DNA from: Streptomyces poriferorum
GTDB taxonomy: Bacteria; Actinomycetota; Actinomycetes; Streptomycetales; Streptomycetaceae
Direction: 5' to 3'
DNA: 34,458 bases
NCBI RefSeq assembly: GCF_019399235.1
Contig: NZ_JAELVH010000092.1
Coordinates: 1 to 34,458 of the forward strand
Shown here: positions 1 through 6,739 of the stretch, one piece after another
Numbering within the stretch: the stretch's first letter is position 1
Layout of the letters: each line of letters begins with the position of its first letter
Translations under genes and position numbers: made by a program
Notes under the pieces: model-generated
Database searches by the model: none
What the model saw: the letters and a program-made list of their open reading frames with translations, nothing else
What the model was told of the DNA's origin: nothing

Positions 1-428
1 ATCACCAGACGGTGATCACTGTCACCGCACCCAACCTCCGTGGACAGAACACCTAGCCGACGGCTGGAACCTCGAAGAGATCCACGTTTTCGAGGAAGGC
101 GACCTGCCCCGCCACGTGTGTCGCGCCACCAGACAGCGTCCCTTTGACCGAGGCCCCCGCGCCGCCGGCGGACATCACCGTCGGCGGCGCCGGTCTGCTG
201 TGCGTCACCTTTTTACTGCGGCTGCGCGCCCGCATTGCCGACGCAGCGGCGGGCACGGTCGCCCACGTCATCGCCGCCGACCCCGCCGCCCCGCTCGATC
301 TCCCGCCTGGTGCCACTAACCGCGTCTCCGACTCAGTGCCCCGTGACAGTCCGATGGCGCCGTAGTTGACGCCGAGCGGATGGGCGAAGATCGTCGGCCG
401 AGATGGTGTCGCGTGAGGTCGAGAGCGG
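1..428. other. Region without an intact gene (gene remnants)
   Basis: I find no intact gene here. A short frame at 3-56 on the plus strand ends in TAG and could be the tail of a gene lying left of the window, but 17 codons are too few to identify. A protein-like plus-strand frame (about 50-145) runs into the TusA-like remnant in another frame, and a protein-like stretch is also readable on the minus strand near 310-400. Protein-like pieces in several frames without starts or stops in sensible places suggest decayed coding DNA. Confidence 0.4.
144..319 (+). pseudogene. Degraded TusA-family sulfurtransferase-like gene
   Basis: The frame beginning at the TTG at 144 reads MTEAPAPPADITVGGAGLLC and continues with FLLRLRARIADA and VAHVIAADPAAPLDLP. 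From memory this resembles the short TusA-like sulfurtransferase proteins common in Streptomyces, including the single Cys after GLL. The family continues LPAWCHMTGH; here the Trp-Cys-His codons (308-316) are one frame off, consistent with loss of one base between 305 and 308, and a TAA at 317-319 follows at once. The C-terminal part is therefore missing. No ribosome binding site is visible. TusA proteins relay sulfur as a Cys persulfide; this copy should be inactive. The family call is from memory. Confidence 0.5.
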
Positions 429-887
429 TCATCGACGAGGCCCTGCCGGAAGGGTGAGGACGGCGACGACGATCTTTCCGTACTCGGTCTCCTCGACCGA
501 CCAGGCGCTGGCGAGGCTGTCCACGATGAACAGGCCGCGCCCGCCGGCAGCCACCGTCCCTTCGTCAACAGATGAGTTCGAAGGTCGTGCAGGTACGGCA
601 GTGATGTCGGCCCCGCGGTCGACGACGCCCAACGCCGCACCGAACTCGTAGACCTCAACCCTTATGAGGACCGCACCGCTGCTGTGCTGGATGGCGTTGG
701 CTATGAGCTCACTGGCCACCATCATGGCGTCGAAGAGCTGATCCTCCGCCTTGCCGTCCAGGACGTCGGCCAGGACGGTCCGGGCGGCGCGCTGCGGAGC
801 ATCGAGTCCGTCGAGCACCACATCACGGTGGACCAACAGGTCTCCGAGGCTCCGGTCACGCACCATTTCGGCAGTTGTCGTGGACAT
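429..887 (-). CDS. ATP-binding protein, RsbW-like anti-sigma / GHKL kinase domain
   Basis: A 152-aa protein made almost entirely of one HATPase_c_2 domain. The N-box reads ELIANAIQHS (residues 60-69), the G1 box VVDRG (88-92) and the G2 box GGRGLFIVDSLA (115-126), as in RsbW/SpoIIAB-type serine kinases. No transmembrane segment or dimerisation domain is visible, so it is cytoplasmic. Streptomyces encodes many such stand-alone ATPases, usually anti-sigma factors or partners of PP2C phosphatases; the partner here is unknown. The ATG at 887 is preceded by GAGGAG. It lies 27 nt downstream of the permease stop on the same strand and is probably co-transcribed with the permease and amidase. Confidence 0.85.
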   Translation of the reverse strand: MSTTTAEMVRDRSLGDLLVHRDVVLDGLDAPQRAARTVLADVLDGKAEDQLFDAMMVASELIANAIQHSSGAVLIRVEVYEFGAALGVVDRGADITAVPARPSNSSVDEGTVAAGGRGLFIVDSLASAWSVEETEYGKIVVAVLTLPAGPRR

Positions 888-914
888 CCTCGTCTCCTCG
901 CATTGGGAGGGGAG

Positions 915-2285
915 CTACGCGGTGACTTTGTCCGTCGCCGCGGTGTCGTCGTCGAAGGTCATCTCCGGTGCGGGTCGGCGGAAGCCCTTGGTCAGGAAGG
1001 CCAGATAGACGACGCCGATCGCCAGCCAGACGCCGCCGATCTCGAGTGCGACGTCATCGAGCCTCGTGAGCAGGTAGAGAGAGACGCCAACGCCGATGGC
1101 CGGCATCACCAGGTAGGAGAAGAGGTTGGGGGTGCGGCCGTCTCTGCGCTCTCGGACCAGGTGGGCAATCACGCAGACGTTCACCAGGGCGAAGCCGAGG
1201 AAGGCGCCGAAGTTGATGAACGAGGTGGCTGTGGTCAGGTCAAGTTTCATGGCGATGACACCGGCGGCCGCGGTCAACAACAGGTTCAGGACGGGCGTTC
1301 CGGTCTTCCCCGACAGCTTGCCGAAGACGGCCTTTGGCAGTGCGCCGTCGCGTCCCATGACGTACATGAGGCGGGCGGCGGAGGCTTGCAGGGCGATACA
1401 GGAGGCGATGGATCCGGCGATGGTGACGAAGTTGATCATCTCGGCGTACGTCTCGCCACCGACCAGGACCTTCAGGTGGTAGGCGGCCGCGTCGACGTCG
1501 ACGAACTTCGCGCCGGGGTGAACCAGCTGCATCACGAAGGACAGCACGATGAAGATCGCTCCGGCGGCGATGACGCAGCCGATGATGCCGCGGCCGATCG
1601 TCCTCGCCCCGCCCTTGGCCTCCTCACCCAGCGTGGAGACGGCGTCGAAGCCAAGGAAGGAGTACGCGGCAATGGCAGCGGCCGCAGTGACCGCGCCGAT
1701 CGACGTGCCGGAGTTCCACAGCGCGTCCGTGGCGGGGGCGGACGAACCGTGCTTGCCGAGAAAGACGACACACAGGGTGGCGAAGAGGACCAGCGACCCC
1801 AAAGCGATGAACATCAGGACCTTGTTGACGCGATCCGCGAGCTTCATGCCGAAGACGTTGATGGCGGTGGTGATGCCCACCGAGACGATCAGCCAGACCC
1901 ATTTGGGTATCTCAGGGAACTGGGCGTGGAAGTAGATCGCGGTGATCAGCCAACCGACCATCGGGATGAAGAAGTAGTCGAGCAGCATCGCCCAGCCGGA
2001 CAGGAAACCGATGCGGCTGTCGAGCATCTTGCGGGCGTAGGTGTAGACCGATCCCGCGCCGGGCACGGCGCGTGCCATCTTCGCGTAACTCAGCCCGGTG
2101 AGCAGCATCGCGAGGGTGGCGACGGCGAACGCGGTGGGGGCCGCGCCGCCGCTGGTGGCGGCGACCACGCCGAACATGGTGACGACGATGCCGGGAGAGA
2201 TGTAGGCCAGGCCGAACAGGACGACGGAGAAGAGGCTCAGGTCGCCCTTCAGTCTCACGCTGTTCCCCGTGGTCTCGCTGCTCAT
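915..2285 (-). CDS. APC-superfamily amino acid/polyamine permease (PuuP-like)
   Basis: A 456-aa integral membrane protein with about 12 hydrophobic segments and the APC fold signature at its N-terminus (SLFSVVLFGLAYISPG, residues 17-32). The segment FLGFDAVSTLGEEAK (210-224) matches the motif I associate with PuuP-type putrescine importers and related amino acid transporters. The C-terminal tail is short, acidic and cytoplasmic. Its ATG overlaps the stop of the upstream amidase gene by 4 nt (ATGA), so the two are translationally coupled. That suggests the permease imports the amide, amine or nitrile substrate, or moves the product, of the amidase. The exact substrate cannot be read from the sequence. 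Confidence 0.9.
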   Translation of the reverse strand: MSSETTGNSVRLKGDLSLFSVVLFGLAYISPGIVVTMFGVVAATSGGAAPTAFAVATLAMLLTGLSYAKMARAVPGAGSVYTYARKMLDSRIGFLSGWAMLLDYFFIPMVGWLITAIYFHAQFPEIPKWVWLIVSVGITTAINVFGMKLADRVNKVLMFIALGSLVLFATLCVVFLGKHGSSAPATDALWNSGTSIGAVTAAAAIAAYSFLGFDAVSTLGEEAKGGARTIGRGIIGCVIAAGAIFIVLSFVMQLVHPGAKFVDVDAAAYHLKVLVGGETYAEMINFVTIAGSIASCIALQASAARLMYVMGRDGALPKAVFGKLSGKTGTPVLNLLLTAAAGVIAMKLDLTTATSFINFGAFLGFALVNVCVIAHLVRERRDGRTPNLFSYLVMPAIGVGVSLYLLTRLDDVALEIGGVWLAIGVVYLAFLTKGFRRPAPEMTFDDDTAATDKVTA

Positions 2286-3160
2286 CGCGGTGGCTCCTCG
2301 GTGGTGTGGGCGGGGTTCCAGGTGGCGGGGTCGATGCGGCCCCCGTACAGCGGGAGCTCAAGGGCTGGGTCGCCGGGCCGGAATTGGTCCCAGATCCGGT
2401 TGAGGCCGACGGTGCCGTATCGGCGGACGTTGCTGACCTCGTCGAGGTCGATGACATCGGTGAGGGTGCAGTCGCCGGAATCGACGGTTTCGGCGCGCAC
2501 CGTGCCCTGGGGATCGATGACGAGGCTGCGGCCGATCGCGGAGGGGGCAGCGGAGTTGACGCTGGCGACGAAGACCTGATTGGCGATGGCATTGGCGCGG
2601 TTGAGAACGACTTCTTGCGCACGGTCGCTCGTCGGCGTGCGGACCACGTTGACGATCAGCTCGGCGCCCATCCAGGCCAGGTGGCGGGAGATCTCCGGGA
2701 ACCAGGTGTCGTAGCAGATGGATAGTCCGATGCGGCCGACCCCGGCGAGGTCGACCACCTCGAACCGGTTGCCGGGTGTGGTCGTCTCGTACGGGCGCCA
2801 CGGACAGATCTTGCGGTACGCGGCTAGGCGCTCACCCCGTGGTGAATAGACCGGTGCCGTGTTGTGGACGCGGTCGCCGTCTCCTCGCTCGTAGACGGTG
2901 CCGGGCACCAGCCAGATGCCCAGATCCCCCGCGAGCTCGGCGAAGACCGCGTCGCGTTTGCCGTCGAGCGGCTCGGCGGCCTCGTCCGGGGCGGCCGGGA
3001 CGCCGGGGGCGCTCTCGCCGAGGTGCAGTTCGGGGTAGACGACGAGTGAGCCCGGTGCGCGCAGCTTCACGCGCCGCTCCACGTCGGCGGTAAAGCCTGC
3101 GAGGTCGTCGGCCGGGCGGCCGGGCGCCTGGGCGAGGATCAGGGGCAGAGGGCGGGCCAT
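2282..3160 (-). CDS. Carbon-nitrogen hydrolase (nitrilase superfamily amidase)
   Basis: A 292-aa nitrilase-superfamily enzyme that would cleave a C-N bond in an amide, carbamoyl or nitrile substrate by a thioester mechanism. The catalytic triad is visible: Glu44 in YPELHLGES, Lys117 in YRKICPW, and Cys149 in LSICYDTWFPE. I chose the ATG at 3160 (MARPLPLILAQ) because the fold's first strand starts there; an in-frame ATG at 3190 would add ten unlike residues and also lies at the edge of an inverted repeat. Neither has a strong ribosome site. It overlaps the permease downstream by 4 nt. Related enzymes include aliphatic amidases, formamidases and N-carbamoyl amidohydrolases; I cannot choose among them. 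Confidence 0.88.
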   Translation of the reverse strand: MARPLPLILAQAPGRPADDLAGFTADVERRVKLRAPGSLVVYPELHLGESAPGVPAAPDEAAEPLDGKRDAVFAELAGDLGIWLVPGTVYERGDGDRVHNTAPVYSPRGERLAAYRKICPWRPYETTTPGNRFEVVDLAGVGRIGLSICYDTWFPEISRHLAWMGAELIVNVVRTPTSDRAQEVVLNRANAIANQVFVASVNSAAPSAIGRSLVIDPQGTVRAETVDSGDCTLTDVIDLDEVSNVRRYGTVGLNRIWDQFRPGDPALELPLYGGRIDPATWNPAHTTEEPPR

Positions 3161-3189
3161 GCGGGAACACCAGCCAATCGAAGGGTGCA

Positions 3190-3247
3190 TTTCACCCGGA
3201 GAAGTCGACGGAGATTCGGACTCCGGTAACCAAAAATTCCGGTGAAA
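3190..3247. promoter_or_regulatory. Large inverted repeat in the amidase leader
   Basis: Arms at 3190-3200 and 3238-3247 pair (TTTCACCCGGA with TCCGGTGAAA, one bulge). They enclose a second short pair, CGGAG at 3209-3213 with CTCCG at 3221-3225. It lies 30-90 nt upstream of the chosen amidase start. It could be an operator or a folded 5' leader; I recognise no known riboswitch. Confidence 0.45.
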
Positions 3248-3299
3248 TAAGAATGCGCCCCATCAGTCATAGCCTCAAATACTTGGAAGGGTTGATTAT

Positions 3300-3316
3300 C
3301 ATGCCCTTGAGGCATG
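3300..3316. promoter_or_regulatory. 17-bp dyad CATGCC-N5-GGCATG
   Basis: Perfect 6-bp arms around a 5-bp centre, about 140 nt upstream of the amidase start. Size and spacing suit a dimeric regulator binding site, possibly for the amidase-permease operon. No regulator gene is adjacent. Confidence 0.35.
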
Positions 3317-3756
3317 AAGGTGCCATACTCACCGCGTCTCCCAAGGGACCACCGCCCCGGAGAGCCGAGTGCCACGCTCATTCCTGAGCATCATGGGGAC
3401 CGTTCCGCCGCCAAGGCTGCCGAGGCGGTCCGCATCGCCCTAGCCTCGCCGCCGCGCCAACCGCACAGTTGGCGAAGAGCCTCAAGCGTGACGATCTTCG
3501 ACCACGGCGGCTGACCAGCATTCCCTTCCCTGGCCCGCCACCCGGCCGCCCGTGCGGACACCGGCCGCGCCGCGCAGATCACGGCGGTGGCGCCGCCCAT
3601 CACCATCACCGGCGTGATCAAGCTGTTCCTAGCCACCCGGGGTCCAGGCGCACTCACCTCGCAATACCGAAAAGTAACGGATAGGTCGCACACTGCAATC
3701 GGTAAAGATCTCAGCGCACACCTTGCGTCACGGCTCGTAACCTCTAGCCTCCGTGC

Positions 3757-4713
3757 ATGGCATTTCTCTCAAGTCGCCGCAGACGGGCACGCCTTTCTGT
3801 GGAACTCGACGACGCTGCCCTCGGCCGGCTACTGAAGTCCCTTCAGTCGACGCCGAATACAGGCGCGATCGGGACGACGGACCTGTACATGGCCCAGGTA
3901 TCCCGTCTCTTGAACCAGAGCCGGGCCGACTGCGACCGCCGCGCCCATCAGCTCTCCGTGCTGGCGTACCGCCTGTCCGAATCGCACGGGCCCCGCGCCT
4001 GGGCCACTCGCGAGCCGCGAAACGCGAGCGCGCTCGTCCTCTCCGCATGGGCGCAGCTCGAACGCGGGCGCTCCCGGGGGTACCTGGAGGGCTCGGCCGG
4101 CATCGCCGACAGCTGTCGGCGCGCCGCCGAACTGGCGCCGGAGGACCCCACACCCTGGGTGGTCATGTTGGGGCTCGCACGGCTGGAGCGCCGCAGTCAG
4201 CCGGAGGTGTTCGGCCTGTGGAACGAGGTAATGACGCGCGACCGCTGGAACCGTGAGGCGTATCTGACCATGCTGCGCTATCTGGGGCCGGAGGAGATGG
4301 GATCGCGCAGCCAGGTACTGGACTTCGTCGACGCGATCCGCGCCCGCATGCCCACAAACGCGCCCTGCGCGGCCACCGAGCTCACCGCCCAGGTGCTGCA
4401 GTACCACTCCGTCCTCGCCCGAGGCGGAGTGGAGGCGCTGATGGCACGCACCCACTGGTCCCACGCATCCGCCGCCCAGGCCCTCGACCGTGCGGCACAC
4501 ACCTGGGCCCAGCCCGGGTTCTTCCACCACGCGGCAGCCCTCGCCGACCTGAACCTGCTGGCCTACGCGCTGATCGCCGCCGAGCGGCGCGGCGAGGCCC
4601 GCCCGGTCTTCGAGGCGATCAACGGTACGGTCGCGGCCTGGCCTTGGAGCGTCGGAGGTGACCCGGTGTCCGAGTTCGAGAAGGCGCGGAGCAGGAGCGG
4701 GGCGGGCGTATGA
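3757..4713 (+). CDS. Streptomycete protein of unknown function, TPR-like helical composition
   Basis: A 318-aa soluble protein with no signal peptide or membrane segment. It starts with a basic stretch (SSRRRRARL) and then is Ala/Leu/Arg-rich and predicted helical. Segments such as ADSCRRAAELAPEDPTPWVV and AALADLNLLAYALIAAERRG look like TPR-style helix pairs. From memory it belongs to a family found repeatedly in Streptomyces with conserved PWNRE/RWNREAYL-type and TPWVVMLG motifs; no function is known to me. The ATG at 3757 lies 13 nt after a TAACCT hexamer (3738-3743), a plausible -10, so the leader would be very short. A 78-aa protein follows 42 nt downstream on the same strand. Confidence 0.8.
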   Translation: MAFLSSRRRRARLSVELDDAALGRLLKSLQSTPNTGAIGTTDLYMAQVSRLLNQSRADCDRRAHQLSVLAYRLSESHGPRAWATREPRNASALVLSAWAQLERGRSRGYLEGSAGIADSCRRAAELAPEDPTPWVVMLGLARLERRSQPEVFGLWNEVMTRDRWNREAYLTMLRYLGPEEMGSRSQVLDFVDAIRARMPTNAPCAATELTAQVLQYHSVLARGGVEALMARTHWSHASAAQALDRAAHTWAQPGFFHHAAALADLNLLAYALIAAERRGEARPVFEAINGTVAAWPWSVGGDPVSEFEKARSRSGAGV

Positions 4714-4755
4714 GTTGAGGGGACCCACCCCTCGGCTTGGGGGACCGGACAGTTC

Positions 4756-4992
4756 TTGACGGCAGAGCAACCGCGAGAGGGGGAACGTCGGCACACTCCG
4801 ACTCCACGCAGAGAGCCACCCATCGGACCGGCCGAGGACGAAGCCGAGGCGTGGATCGCCTGGGCCGAGGGCTATGTGCAACGCCTGAATCCGCTCAGCG
4901 GTTCACCGTTGATGCCGGAAATCCCCGAACCCCGGGCCGAGAACCTCAAGCCGTTCATGCACGGCTTGAGCCCCTACGGACCCACCTACTGA
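4756..4992 (+). CDS. Small conserved streptomycete protein, unknown function
   Basis: A 78-aa protein beginning at a TTG. The last 45 residues look conserved: AEAWIAWAEGYVQRLNPL, then MPEIPEP and a tail ending LSPYGPTY. From memory many Streptomyces proteins end with a very similar module (acidic helix, Trp-Ala, Asp/Asn-Pro-Leu, MPEIP, then SPYGP), sometimes as the C-terminus of larger proteins. The N-terminal half is low-complexity and charged, so the true start is uncertain. It sits 42 nt behind the unknown-function gene at 3757 and may be co-transcribed with it. Confidence 0.6.
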   Translation: MTAEQPREGERRHTPTPRREPPIGPAEDEAEAWIAWAEGYVQRLNPLSGSPLMPEIPEPRAENLKPFMHGLSPYGPTY

Positions 4993-5164
4993 GCGCCCGC
5001 CCGACTGCCGGCCGCGATACCGCGCTTGGCAGCGCGCCCGCCGCCGCAATCAGCGACGGCGGAACGGACCGCTTCCCTTCAAGTCTCCGCAAAGTCAGAC
5101 CTCGGAAACTACATCCAGTACCCAGCGCGACCTGCACGATCGCCCGCCTGACACCTAGTCAGAA

Positions 5165-5204
5165 CGAGCGTCATTTGAGCGTCACGAGCGTCATTTCAGC
5201 GTCA
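5165..5204. repeat. Two tandem 20-bp repeats
   Basis: Units at 5165-5184 and 5185-5204 differ at one base; each contains two GAGCGTCA-like words. They lie in the gap downstream of the small plus-strand gene and the RNA methyltransferase stop. Confidence 0.8.
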
Positions 5205-5260
5205 AGATATCGCCCGTAACGCCCACAGCGCACATAACGCACACCGCACGAACCCGCAGG

Positions 5261-6634
5261 TCAGACGCCCTTTGCGGCGGGCTCAAGGATCGCGACGCAC
5301 TCAACGTGATGCGTCATCGGGAACAGGTCGAACGCCCGCAGCGTCCGCACCTTGTATCCGCCCTCCGCGAAGTACGCCAGGTCCCGCGCCAGCGCCGCCG
5401 GGTCGCACGCCACGTACGCGATCTTGCGTGCCCCCAGGGCGGCCAGCTGGTTCACCGTGGCCTTGCCGGCGCCCGCGCGCGGCGGGTCCAGAACGATCAG
5501 GTCGCACTCGGTGATGCCTGTGCGGGGCAGGACCTGGTCGACCTTGCCGTGCTCGATGCGGACCCGCTCCAGGTCCTTGAGGTTGTGCCGGGCGTCCTCG
5601 ACCGCGCGCTTGCCGGACTCGATGCCGAGCACCGCGCCCTTCTCGCCGATGCGCTGGCCGATGGCGCCGGCGAAGAGGCCGACGCCGCAGTAGAGGTCGA
5701 GGGCCGTGTCGTTCTTGCGGGGCAGCAGGCCCTGCATGACCGCGCGGACCAGGGTGTCCGCGGCCTGCGGGTGGACCTGCCAGAAGCCTCCGGAGCCGAC
5801 GCGGTACGTGCGGTCGTCGGCGCGTTCGCGGACGAAGCCGCGGCCGTGGACGCGGTGCACTCCGCCGTCGCGCTCGTCGACGCGCAGGACCGAGACGGGC
5901 TTGTCGAGCTCGACCAGCGGGAGGCGGCCGCCCTCGCGCGGGGTGAGGATGACCTGGCGGTCGTGGGAGCCGGTCGCGGCGATGGCCTCCACCGTGGCCA
6001 TCTGGGGCCAGTCCTGCTTCTCGATGCCGAGCTCGGTGACACCGGGCGCGGCGATCATGCACTGGTCGATGATCTCGACGTCGTGCGAGCGGTGCTTGCG
6101 CAGGCCGACGCGGCCGTCCGCGTCGATGGCGTACTGGACGCGGGTGCGCCAGGCGGGCACCTCGCCCGGCGGAAGCTTGTCGCCCTCGGCCGGCATGACG
6201 GTGCCGTCCCAGCCCGCCTCCTCGGGGGTGAGGCCCGCGAGGCGCTGGAGCTGCTCGGCGATCACTTCGCCCTTGAGCCGGCGCTGGGCGCCCGGCTTGG
6301 CGTGCTGCCAGTCGCAGCCGCCGCACTTGCCGGGGCCGGCGAACGGGCACGGGGCCTTCACCCGGTCCTTGGACTCCTCGATGATCCGTACGGCGTCGGC
6401 GCGCAGGAAGCGGGAGTCGGTGGCGCCGTCGGTGACCTTGGCGACGACCTTCTCGCCGGGCAGGGTGTGGCGTACGAACAGGACCTGGCCCTCGGCGGTA
6501 CGCGCGATGCAGTGGCCGCCGTGGGCGACCGGGCCGACCTCGACCTCGTACTCCTGCCCCACGAGAGATTCCCCGGACTTCGATTCCCCGGTCTGCGATT
6601 CCCCGGTCTGCGGCGAAGTGGATTCGTTCTGCAT
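5261..6634 (-). CDS. TrmA/RlmD-family RNA (uracil-5-)methyltransferase with TRAM domain
   Basis: A 457-aa SAM-dependent enzyme that methylates C5 of a uracil in tRNA or rRNA. After a repetitive N-terminus there is a TRAM domain (about 25-85), then Cys96, Cys104 and Cys107 (CPFAGPGKCGGCDW) with Cys192 as the fourth ligand of a probable 4Fe-4S cluster, as in RlmD. The Rossmann SAM motif DLYCGVGLFAGAIG is at 313-326, DPPRAG at 383-388, the nucleophile Cys410 in YVACDPAALARD, and Glu445 in HHVECVAILEP. It is encoded just downstream of the KimA-like permease gene, separated by a hairpin. The target nucleotide is not decidable here; I recall the M. tuberculosis counterpart as Rv2689c. Confidence 0.93.
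   Translation of the reverse strand: MQNESTSPQTGESQTGESKSGESLVGQEYEVEVGPVAHGGHCIARTAEGQVLFVRHTLPGEKVVAKVTDGATDSRFLRADAVRIIEESKDRVKAPCPFAGPGKCGGCDWQHAKPGAQRRLKGEVIAEQLQRLAGLTPEEAGWDGTVMPAEGDKLPPGEVPAWRTRVQYAIDADGRVGLRKHRSHDVEIIDQCMIAAPGVTELGIEKQDWPQMATVEAIAATGSHDRQVILTPREGGRLPLVELDKPVSVLRVDERDGGVHRVHGRGFVRERADDRTYRVGSGGFWQVHPQAADTLVRAVMQGLLPRKNDTALDLYCGVGLFAGAIGQRIGEKGAVLGIESGKRAVEDARHNLKDLERVRIEHGKVDQVLPRTGITECDLIVLDPPRAGAGKATVNQLAALGARKIAYVACDPAALARDLAYFAEGGYKVRTLRAFDLFPMTHHVECVAILEPAAKGV
6567..6611. repeat. Three tandem 15-bp repeats in the methyltransferase N-terminus
   Basis: Units at 6567-6581, 6582-6596 and 6597-6611, the last two identical. In frame they encode (K/Q)(S/T)GES repeated just after the start, ahead of the TRAM domain. 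The array keeps the reading frame, so copy number could vary without harm. Confidence 0.85.
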
Positions 6635-6670
6635 GAGGGGAGGGCTCCAGAGATCAGGGGGGACGGCGAA

Positions 6671-6715
6671 CGGCCGGACAACAACCTACGAGTCTACGTG
6701 GGTGTCGTCCGGCCG
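6671..6715 (-). terminator. Hairpin between the permease and the RNA methyltransferase
   Basis: Outer arms CGGCCGGAC (6671-6679) and GTCCGGCCG (6707-6715) pair perfectly and the stem continues inward with a wobble, a mismatch and a bulge to a loop near 6691-6696. It follows the permease stop by 25 nt. No U-tract is present, which is normal for Streptomyces terminators. Confidence 0.6.
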
Positions 6716-6739
6716 CTTACCAGGAGCCGCTACGGAGCG

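Larger units (their letters stand above)
3161..3756. other. Long intergenic region between divergent genes
   Basis: About 600 nt between the amidase start (minus) and the unknown-function gene at 3757 (plus). The part nearest the amidase is relatively AT-rich and has two inverted repeats, listed separately, and probably holds the amidase promoter. From about 3330 to 3700 the DNA becomes GC-rich and has open frames on both strands, but none has a credible start, ribosome site or recognisable product. It may be decayed coding sequence. Confidence 0.5.

Noticed and set aside
684..2579. 631-aa plus-strand open frame opposite the permease
   Set aside because: Antisense shadow of the permease and amidase, without recognisable domain.
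3391..3693. 100-aa minus-strand frame in the long intergenic gap
   Set aside because: No ribosome site, no recognisable motif, overlapping frames on both strands equally open.
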